From Microbacterium arborescens (GTDB taxonomy: Bacteria; Actinomycetota; Actinomycetes; Actinomycetales; Microbacteriaceae), in contig NZ_CP128474.1 in the NCBI RefSeq assembly GCF_030369635.1, positions 2,170,001 through 2,234,000 of the forward strand: a stretch of DNA of 64,000 nt, in the 5' to 3' direction. Position numbers and translations under genes: made by a program. The notes beneath the pieces were generated by a model that was not told where the DNA came from, searched no databases, and saw only the letters and a program-made list of their open reading frames with translations. Each line of letters opens with the position of its first letter. The stretch's first letter is position 1. Of this stretch, positions 58,621 to 64,000 are shown in pieces.

Positions 58621-58699
58621 GGGATGCAAGGGATCGAGGCCGACACCCCGATGAGGATGCCGCCCCTGCGGGGTGTCGCACGGCATCTCTTGCATCGCG
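58621..58699. repeat. Palindromic repeat, copy 2
   Basis: Arms GATGCAAGGGAT (58623-58634) and ATCTCTTGCATC (58685-58696) pair with one mismatch; inside, CGACACCCCG (58641-58650) pairs perfectly with CGGGGTGTCG (58669-58678). It has the same outer arms as copy 1 but a different middle stem, which it shares with copy 3. Confidence 0.85.
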
Positions 58700-58782
58700 G
58701 AACACGCATCGCCCAGCCCCACCCACCCCACCAATAGACCGAACGGCCCACCCGGCCGGACGCCTCTCCGGCGGTGGCAGTA

Positions 58783-58864
58783 CGCGGATGCAAGGGATCG
58801 AAGCCGACACCCCGGTGAGGATGCCGCTGTCGCGGGGTGTCGCACCGCAACCCTTGCATCGCGG
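58783..58864. repeat. Palindromic repeat, copy 3
   Basis: Arms GATGCAAGGG (58787-58796) and CCCTTGCATC (58851-58860) and the middle stem CGACACCCCG (58805-58814) with CGGGGTGTCG (58833-58842) are perfect. It is about 80% identical to copy 2, and both lie in the same orientation. Together with copies 1 and 2 it fills the gene-free 58361-58975 gap. Confidence 0.85.
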
Positions 58865-58975
58865 ACCGCGCCGCACCCGGCTAACCGTTCCTCCCCGTCT
58901 CGGAGGACGAGACCGCGGTGCACAGATCGTCGATGGTCTCCCGTCAGCCAGGCGCGGGCGGGTCACGGTGAAGAG

Positions 58976-59812
58976 ATGTGCGAGTCGCGATCGATCTTCA
59001 CCACGCGGGAACTCCGCGCCGACGGCCTGAGCCGTCGCGAGATGGCGGCTGCACTCGACACCGGCAGGCTCAGCCGCATCCGAATCGGCGTGTACGCCTC
59101 GCCGGGTGCCTGCCCTTCGGCCCGAGCGATCGCGGCGCACGGCGGCTCGATGGCATGCGTCACGGCCGCCCGCCACCACGGGCTCTGGACGCTCGCCGAT
59201 GACGACGAACCGCACGTGTGGCTCAAGACCGGCCAGCGCGCGCATCACGGCTCGTCGTGCGGGTGCGTCGAGCATTGGGACCGTGACCTGCGCCCCACGG
59301 CATCCGGTGCTCTTCCGCTCCGACAGGTGCTGCGCCAGATCCTCGGATGCCGCGGCCCCGAGCATTTCTTCGTCACGCTCGAGTCGGCCCTGCGACAGCG
59401 CCGTCTCACGACGGCCGACCTGCGGTGGCTCCGCATGCACACCAATGCCCGCGGCCGAGAGGCGCTTCAGCTCGCCCGGGCGGATGCCGACAGCGGGCTC
59501 GAATCGCTCCTGCGGTGGCGTCTGCGCACACTCGGACTACGGGTGCGAACCCAGGTGTCGATCTTCGGGGTCGGAGTCGTCGACGCCCTCATCGGCGACC
59601 GGCTCATCGTGGAGCTCGACGGCCGCGAGAATCACCACAGCGGGGCGAAGCGCCACAAAGACCTCATGCGCGATGCGAATGCGGCGACATGGGGATACGT
59701 GACGCTGCGCTTCGACTACGCGCTGGTCATCCACGACTGGGAGCTCGTCGAGTCAGCCATCCTCGGAGCCCTGCGCTCGCACCCGAGCCTGCGGCTTGCA
59801 GCATCCGTTTGA
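58976..59812 (+). CDS. AbiEi-like N-terminal / DUF559 endonuclease-like protein
   Basis: The 278-residue protein opens with a winged-helix stretch (IFTTRELRADGLSRREM...RLSRIRIGVY), which matches the AbiEi antitoxin N-domain, and ends with a DUF559 domain (about 180-270; the Vsr-like nuclease fold) with VELDGRENHHS and KDLMRDANAATWGY. The DGRE-H residues correspond to the Vsr-type metal site. Family members are multi-copy in actinobacteria and their role is unknown; no AbiEii toxin is next to it. It sits between palindromic repeats 3 and 4. Confidence 0.82.
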   Translation: MCESRSIFTTRELRADGLSRREMAAALDTGRLSRIRIGVYASPGACPSARAIAAHGGSMACVTAARHHGLWTLADDDEPHVWLKTGQRAHHGSSCGCVEHWDRDLRPTASGALPLRQVLRQILGCRGPEHFFVTLESALRQRRLTTADLRWLRMHTNARGREALQLARADADSGLESLLRWRLRTLGLRVRTQVSIFGVGVVDALIGDRLIVELDGRENHHSGAKRHKDLMRDANAATWGYVTLRFDYALVIHDWELVESAILGALRSHPSLRLAASV

Positions 59813-59829
59813 ACCGCGACCGGCCGCAC

Positions 59830-59912
59830 CCGGATGCAATGGTTCGTCGCCGACACCCCGACGACGCCTGCCATTCTCCGGCGCGCCGCGCACGATCCCT
59901 TGCCTCGCGGGC
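59830..59912. repeat. Palindromic repeat, copy 4 (degenerate, mosaic)
   Basis: The left half carries GGATGCAATGG and the CGACACCCCG middle arm of copies 2/3. The right half carries GGCGCGCCGCG, like copy 1, and a worn CCCTTGCCTC. The halves no longer pair well. It lies in the 130-bp gap between the convergent DUF559 and pabC genes. Confidence 0.7.
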
Positions 59913-59942
59913 CACCGCTAAGGCACCGCCACCCGCGGCGCC

Positions 59943-60827
59943 TCAGTCGCGGGGTGAGAGCAGGTAGGAGTTGAGGGATGCCGTGACCTCGGCGTCCACC
60001 GCCAGCGCCGCGCCGTCGAGTTCGATGATGGGGGCCGCGAGCCGCACGCTCGACACCAGCCACGCGGCATCCGCTCGCCGCAGCTCATCGACCGGGATCG
60101 TCTCGTACGCCGTCTCGAAACCACGCTCGGCAAGGTGGTCGAACAGGCTCAGCTGCGTGGTGCCGTGCAGGATGCCGCCGTTGGGTGCCGGCGTGATGAA
60201 CGTGTCGCCACGTCGCAGGATGAGCGACGCCGTCGGGGCTTCGAGCACGTACCCGTCGGAGCTGAGGAAGATCGCGTCGTCGGCGCCGCGCCGGTGCGCC
60301 TCGCGCAGGGCGGCCATGTTCACCGCGTAAGACAGGGTCTTCGCTCCCAGCAACAGCCACGGAGCGCGTGCCGGGGCGTCGATGGCGTAGCCGCGGTCGA
60401 GGGTCACGACGCGGATGCCGTCGGTGCGCGCCGCCGTGAAGTCCGCGGCCGCCGCTGCGGTCGCCCACGCCGTCGGGGTCGGTCCGTGCTCGATTCCGCG
60501 GCTCAGGATCAGCTTGACGACGCCTTCGCCCGGGCCGCATTCGGATGCCGCGATCGCCACGGCCTCCCGCCACTGGGCGAGGTTCGGCGCCGGCAGGTCG
60601 CAGAGCTCGGCGGAGTGCGCGAGTCGCTCCAGATGCGCCTCGACTTCCTGGGGGTGACCGCCCACGACCCCGATCGACTCGAAAATCCCGTCGCCGCGCT
60701 GGGTGCTGAGCTCCCCCACCGTCAACGCCGGGGCCGCGGGGTCGACCGAGGTGAAGGTCGACGCGAAGTCCGACCGGGTCTCATCCGCCGCGAGCGGGTC
60801 GATCATCAGCGCGAAACGCAGTGCCAT
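59943..60827 (-). CDS. pabC: Aminotransferase class IV (aminodeoxychorismate lyase-like)
   Basis: The 294-residue fold-type IV PLP enzyme has the catalytic lysine in LLGAKTLSYAVN and the C-terminal GILHGTTQLSL phosphate-binding loop. Closest in layout to PabC, which releases 4-aminobenzoate for folate; branched-chain or D-amino acid aminotransferases are the alternatives. It is a single-gene unit flanked on both sides by palindromic repeats. Confidence 0.85.
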   Translation of the reverse strand: MALRFALMIDPLAADETRSDFASTFTSVDPAAPALTVGELSTQRGDGIFESIGVVGGHPQEVEAHLERLAHSAELCDLPAPNLAQWREAVAIAASECGPGEGVVKLILSRGIEHGPTPTAWATAAAAADFTAARTDGIRVVTLDRGYAIDAPARAPWLLLGAKTLSYAVNMAALREAHRRGADDAIFLSSDGYVLEAPTASLILRRGDTFITPAPNGGILHGTTQLSLFDHLAERGFETAYETIPVDELRRADAAWLVSSVRLAAPIIELDGAALAVDAEVTASLNSYLLSPRD

Positions 60828-60853
60828 GCGCCGAGCCTACGACGCGCCCGGTG

Positions 60854-60935
60854 CCGGGATGCACGACATCCGGCCCGACACCCCGGTAGGGATGCCGCTC
60901 CCCCGGCGCGTCGCCCACCATCCCTTGCATCGCGG
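60854..60935. repeat. Palindromic repeat, copy 5 (mosaic)
   Basis: The left half has GGGATGCACGACAT and CGACACCCCGG (60876-60886); the right half has CCGGCGCGTCG (60903-60913), like copy 1, and ATCCCTTGCATCGCGG, like copies 2/3. It starts 26 bp upstream of the pabC start, so it lies in that gene's promoter region. Confidence 0.78.
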
Positions 60936-61024
60936 CCCACCCGACCCGCCGCGGCGACCCCCGCCCCTTACCGGTCGGGCGCCGAACATGTCCACCCCGG
61001 GAATGCCCCCGGCCGAGGCTCCGT

Positions 61025-61030
61025 TAGACT
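61025..61030 (+). promoter_or_regulatory. -10 element of the candidate small RNA
   Basis: TAGACT matches the actinobacterial TANNNT -10 and ends 2 bp before the long stem described next. A -35 is not evident. Confidence 0.5.
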
Positions 61031-61032
61031 GT

Positions 61033-61118
61033 AAGTGCCGGGCCGCAGTAACCCCGGGCTCCATCTTCAGCCGCTGCGAGCGGCCACGCGCCGAGAGGCG
61101 TTCTGCGGCCCGGCACTT
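61033..61118 (+). ncRNA. Candidate structured small RNA
   Basis: A perfect 16-bp stem, AAGTGCCGGGCCGCAG (61033-61048) with its complement at 61103-61118, closes a 54-nt internal region. That region holds a GCCGCT/AGCGGC hairpin and a GCGCC/GGCGT hairpin. On the plus strand TAGACT precedes it and CGCTTTTCC follows, as in an intrinsic terminator. No plus-strand gene follows for more than 2.5 kb, so it would be a free RNA of about 85-95 nt. It does not match SRP RNA, tmRNA, 6S or 6C RNA as I know them. On the minus strand the same stem could act as the terminator of the 61291 gene. Confidence 0.5.
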
Positions 61119-61290
61119 CGCTTTTCCGGGGTCTTCTCGCGCTCGAGTAGCCGCCGAGGACCGAGAATCGCGGCGCACACCGAACGCGCGCGACGTGAGA
61201 CGACTGCTTCGAAGCCGGTTCGCCCCCGCTCCGCGCCCGCTTCGGCCCCACCCCGCGCCCCCCACGGCACGAGACTTCGTCCGCGCGGCC

Positions 61291-61932
61291 TCAGCTCAGC
61301 GCTTCACGCCGCCACAGCCCGGCGCACGAACCGAGGTCGTCGGCGTACGTACTCAGGCGCAGCGCTCGCGCGGTGAGCGCCGAGGACCGATCGGGCTCAC
61401 TGACATCATGGTCGTCGGCCATCGAGGTCGCCCCCGCCGCCTGCACCCGGCAGAACGATGCGGCGCGTTCGAGCGCCACCGCGAAGTCGCCGCGGAACAC
61501 GCCCCGCATGATCGTGTCGATGAGCGCCACCAGCTCGTCCGGCCCGGCGGGCGTCGGGGCTCCCGCGATCACCTCGTCGGCCGAACGCAGCACAACCCGT
61601 CCGCGTTCGTAGAGAAGCGCAGCGGTGCGCGGGTCGCGGTGGATCATCAGTTGCAGCAGGTAGAGCCGCCAAAGTGCTCCGGGCAGCGACTTCGCAGGTG
61701 AGCGCGACCACAGCTCGGCGACGGTATCGATCCCGTGTTCGGCCGTGAAGCCCACGAGGCGGTCGACGACGGCGTCACTCGGGTCTTCGCGCACGCGCGA
61801 CAGCAGGGCTCCCGCGGTCGCGTGGGCGACGCGCGAGACCTCCGCCGGATCTTCACCGGCGAAGTGCCGGTCGAACTCGTCGGCGGGTCGCCGAACGGGC
61901 TTGTGGTAGTCCCGGGATCCGTCCGTCATCAT
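61291..61932 (-). CDS. Conserved hypothetical actinobacterial protein
   Basis: This 213-residue (or 212 from the second ATG), probably helical protein begins MTDGSRDYHKPVRRPADEFD and has LPGALWRLYLLQLMIHRDP and FRGDFAVALERAASFCRV. Homologs in Microbacteriaceae are sometimes labelled RNA polymerase beta subunit in databases, but I see no RNAP motif and would not use that name. No membrane segment or signal. A strong terminator lies upstream (61991-62025), so it has its own promoter. Confidence 0.75.
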   Translation of the reverse strand: MMTDGSRDYHKPVRRPADEFDRHFAGEDPAEVSRVAHATAGALLSRVREDPSDAVVDRLVGFTAEHGIDTVAELWSRSPAKSLPGALWRLYLLQLMIHRDPRTAALLYERGRVVLRSADEVIAGAPTPAGPDELVALIDTIMRGVFRGDFAVALERAASFCRVQAAGATSMADDHDVSEPDRSSALTARALRLSTYADDLGSCAGLWRREALS

Positions 61933-61990
61933 TCCAGGCTAAGCGAGAGCGGCATCCCTCCGGCGCTGTTCCACACAAGCCGGAGGACGA

Positions 61991-62025
61991 CGAAACGGCC
62001 GGCCCGAAGAGGGCCGGCCGTTTCG
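61991..62025 (-). terminator. Terminator after the sigK-rskA operon
   Basis: A perfect 15-bp stem (61991-62005 with 62011-62025, CGAAACGGCCGGCCC arm) with a five-base loop lies 24 bp after the rskA stop. Confidence 0.85.
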
Positions 62026-62049
62026 CTGCCGGATAACGGGGTCGGGCAG

Positions 62050-62883
62050 TCAGGCGCTCGTCGGGATCGCGACGATCGGGTCGGTGGTAGGCAGGCCGCT
62101 CGGCGACCCGCCGCTCTGCTCGATGGTGAGCGCGATGACGTCTTCGGGCTGCATGTCGCCCTCGAGCAGCATTGCGGCCGAGCCATCGCTCGATTCGAAC
62201 GCCCCGGCCGGGATCGGCGCGCTGCCGCGGACGAACCACGCCTCGTATGACTGGTCGTCGGCGATCTCGGGCAGGCCATCGGCGACGAGCACGACACCGT
62301 CGACACTCGGCGACCAGTGGACCGTGGCCTCACCGCCGTCGCCGAGCTGCGCGGTGCTCGACTGCGCGTCGTCGGAGCGCTCGATCTGTGCGAGCACGCT
62401 TTCGGCGGACGGCGCCCGCATGTCCTGGGTCAGCGCGCCGACGCCCCAACCGATGCCCACGAGGAGCGCGATCGACGCCGTCAGCGCGAAAAGGCTGCGC
62501 GTCCAGTTGCGACGCTGCACGGTCTGAAGTTCTTCTGTCGCCGGAGAGCCGACGGAGTAGCCGGATGCCGCGGCACGCGGGTCGTCGTCGTGCAGCTCGT
62601 CGGCGGGGTCCGCGACGTCGTCCTCGCGAGACGACGGCTGCTCCGCGACTGGCTCCGCGACCGGCGCGCCGATCTGGGCGAGCAGGCTGGCCCGCAGGGC
62701 GGGCGGAGGAGCCACATCGGCGACGCCTTCGGAAAGCAGCGCCGCAGCCGCGGCATCCGCTTCGACGAGCGGCATCCACTCGGGGTGCGCCTCGAGGGCT
62801 TCGCGGTAGGCGAGCTCGTCTTCAGGCGACAGCGCTCCGAGCGCGTACCCTGCCGAGAGTTCGGCGAATGTCTGCTCGTTCAC
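62050..62883 (-). CDS. rskA: Anti-sigma-K factor RskA
   Basis: The 277-residue protein has a cytoplasmic N-terminal anti-sigma domain (about 1-75, LSAGYALGALSPEDELAYRE), one membrane helix (about 130-150, LFALTASIALLVGIGWGVGA) and an extracytoplasmic RskA domain (QSYEAWFVRGSAPIPAG). In mycobacteria RskA holds SigK at the membrane until it is cleaved. It overlaps the sigK end by 4 nt. Confidence 0.93.
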   Translation of the reverse strand: MNEQTFAELSAGYALGALSPEDELAYREALEAHPEWMPLVEADAAAAALLSEGVADVAPPPALRASLLAQIGAPVAEPVAEQPSSREDDVADPADELHDDDPRAAASGYSVGSPATEELQTVQRRNWTRSLFALTASIALLVGIGWGVGALTQDMRAPSAESVLAQIERSDDAQSSTAQLGDGGEATVHWSPSVDGVVLVADGLPEIADDQSYEAWFVRGSAPIPAGAFESSDGSAAMLLEGDMQPEDVIALTIEQSGGSPSGLPTTDPIVAIPTSA

Positions 62884-63479
62884 GATGTCACCCCCATTGC
62901 ACTACGGAGCTTGGTCAATCCATCACGCATCCGTGTCTTGATAGTTCCGAGCGGCGCTCCCACCAGCGCTGCGATCTCGCTCTGACTGTAACCCCCGTAG
63001 TAGGCGAGGGTGATGGCCTCTCGTTGCGCCTCGGGTAGAGAGCTGAGAGCCCGAGCGACGCGCCGTCCTTCGATGCGCAGCTCAACCTGTTCGGCGACAC
63101 CTTCGGGCTGTGTCGCCATCTCTCGGTAGCCCGCACGGACGTCGCGATCGCTGCTCGCCTGCGACGACCGAACCCGGTCTACCGCGCGGCGGTGGGCGAT
63201 CGTGAGAACCCACGACCTTCCTTGCCCCCTCTTCGGAGCGAACGTCGAAGCGGATTGCCACACTTCGAGGAACACTTCCTGGAGCACTTCCTCGCTCTGC
63301 GCGCGGTCGACGAGAACACGGAGGATGAGCCCGAAGACCCTCCCCGACAGCGTGTCGTACAGGCTGGCGAATGCGCTGTGGTCACCGTCGGCGCAGCGCT
63401 GGATCAGCTCCGCGACGTGATCCGTCGACGGCCCGTCGTCGGGCACGTCCATTCCATCTATGACCATCGCTACCAGCAT
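62880..63479 (-). CDS. sigK: ECF sigma factor SigK
   Basis: The 199-residue ECF sigma factor has region 2 (AFASLYDTLSGRVFGLILRV; RSWVLTIAHRRAVDRVR) and region 4 (LPEAQREAITLAYYGGYSQS; GTIKTRMRDGLTKLR). The gene order sigK-rskA, with an MPT70/83-type gene opposite, matches the mycobacterial SigK regulon. Several in-frame ATGs (63479, 63467, 63452) are possible; the first is used. Confidence 0.93.
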   Translation of the reverse strand: MLVAMVIDGMDVPDDGPSTDHVAELIQRCADGDHSAFASLYDTLSGRVFGLILRVLVDRAQSEEVLQEVFLEVWQSASTFAPKRGQGRSWVLTIAHRRAVDRVRSSQASSDRDVRAGYREMATQPEGVAEQVELRIEGRRVARALSSLPEAQREAITLAYYGGYSQSEIAALVGAPLGTIKTRMRDGLTKLRSAMGVTS

Positions 63480-63637
63480 GCCGCATTCCCGGCCCGTTCC
63501 CGGATGCAGCGCCGACCTGTTATGCGTTCTCTACCTGGCGCGCCGCGCGGCCGAGAGCATCCGTCTCAGCTCGCTTCCTATAAGAGGGCCGCTTCGGATG
63601 CCTGAAAACTCGGTTTCAAAGTTTCTCGAACTTTTTC

Positions 63638-63665
63638 CGATCCGATCCCCGCGGGTCTCCGAAGA
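63638..63665 (+). promoter_or_regulatory. Candidate SigK-type promoter
   Basis: CGATCC (63638-63643), 15 bp, then CCGAAGA (63659-63665) resembles the mycobacterial SigK consensus (CCATCC-N16/17-CCGAATR) with one or two changes and a slightly short spacer. It lies 50 bp before the lipoprotein start. Confidence 0.5.
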
Positions 63666-63715
63666 ACCCTCGACGCCGGGGACGGACCTACGGCGGAGAA
63701 CACACGGAGGCAATC

Positions 63716-64000
63716 ATGCTCAGCACCAAGAAGAAGTTCACTGCTGCCCTGGCCCTCGGCTTCGCCGGAGCCCTCGCCCTTTCGGCCTGCTCGTCGGGCT
63801 CGGGCGACAACATGACCGAGGAGACCGAGGCCCCCTCGTCGTCGGCCGCCCCGATGGAGTCGGCTTCGCCCGACGCCTCGATGGACCCGGCCGCCAACCT
63901 CGTCGGCCCCGGCTGCGCCGACTACGCCGCCGCCGTTCCGGACGGCTCGGGTTCGGTTGCCGGCATGGCGCAGGACCCGGTGGCCACCGCGGCGTCGAAC
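63716..64000 (+). CDS. MPT70/MPT83-like fasciclin-domain lipoprotein (cut by window end)
   Basis: The first 95 residues are visible: a signal peptide with lipobox LALSAC (Cys about 24), a Glu/Ser/Ala-rich linker, and [20 protein letters not shown] followed by [14 protein letters not shown]. That stretch matches the start of the MPT70/MPT83 mature domain. MPT70/83 are fasciclin-fold surface proteins controlled by SigK in mycobacteria. The ATG follows CGGAGG. The fasciclin domain proper lies beyond the window. Confidence 0.92.
   Translation, partial: MLSTKKKFTAALALGFAGALALSACSSGSGDNMTEETEAPSSSAAPMESASPDASMDPAANLVGPGCADYAAAVPDGSGSVAGMAQDPVATAASN

Noticed and set aside
58976..59812. Complete AbiE toxin-antitoxin system
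   Set aside because: Only an AbiEi-like N-domain is present, fused to DUF559; there is no AbiEii nucleotidyltransferase toxin next to it.
58382..60935. CRISPR array
   Set aside because: The repeats are irregularly spaced, lie between genes, differ in their middle parts, and no cas gene is present.
61033..61118. SRP (4.5S), 6S or 6C RNA
   Set aside because: No GGAAG/GCAGC SRP tetraloop region, no 6S central bubble pattern, and no C-rich loops of 6C RNA are visible.
61291..61932. RNA polymerase beta subunit
   Set aside because: The name appears in databases for homologs, but the 213-residue protein has no RpoB motif or fitting length.

Overview
The window reads as chromosomal DNA from a high-GC Gram-positive actinobacterium, most likely the family Microbacteriaceae and probably Microbacterium or a close relative. 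This rests on gene content: DUF3027 beside a cold-shock gene, DUF3263, LytR_C, DUF4032, CarD, fused IspDF, SenX3/RegX3, GlnR, SigK/RskA with an MPT70/83-like lipoprotein, a HrcA/CIRCE-controlled groEL and DUF7882 paralogs. Many starts are GTG or TTG, and several starts lie 6-8 nt after a TANNNT -10 box, as expected for leaderless mRNAs. No rRNA, CRISPR array, prophage or complete insertion sequence was seen.

Layout. 0-17.6 kb is mostly housekeeping: HNH nuclease (cut by the window edge), M23 peptidase with a folded leader, DtxR-type metal regulator, serC, cold-shock/DUF3027 pair, XPB helicase and a helicase-associated partner, CPBP protease, a two-component system, a lone WXG100 protein, groEL with two CIRCE operators, cspA, LytR_C/DUF3263/DUF2332, and msrB with a nitroreductase. 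17.6-19.1 kb is an accessory regulator patch: one XRE gene facing a tandemly duplicated XRE gene whose second copy overlaps an ImmA/IrrE metallopeptidase. 19.15-23.9 kb is a compact oleA-oleBC-oleD operon for head-to-head long-chain olefin synthesis. 24.9-27.6 kb is a patch of small genes from two paralogous families (three DUF7882-like, two of an unnamed YGG family) next to tRNA-Thr.

27.8-50.2 kb returns to core functions: a DsbA-like protein that has lost its CxxC, a MalK/MsiK-type ATPase, DUF4032, glgP, cysS-rlmB, carD-ispDF, senX3-regX3 opposite phoU, gpmA, and a four-gene operon (37-residue membrane peptide, FABP/nitrobindin, YgfZ, FUSC). 50.3-58.4 kb is a nitrogen/phosphate block: glnR, ppk, mutT1 and pstSCAB behind GTTCACC PHO boxes, with a strong hairpin between pstS and pstC. 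SenX3-RegX3 and PhoU at 41-44 kb probably control this block.

58.4-61 kb is the least ordinary stretch. It holds five copies of an ~80-bp palindromic repeat around an AbiEi/DUF559 nuclease-like gene and pabC, followed by a candidate structured small RNA with its own -10 box. The window ends with sigK-rskA facing an MPT70/83-type fasciclin lipoprotein gene, cut by the window edge.
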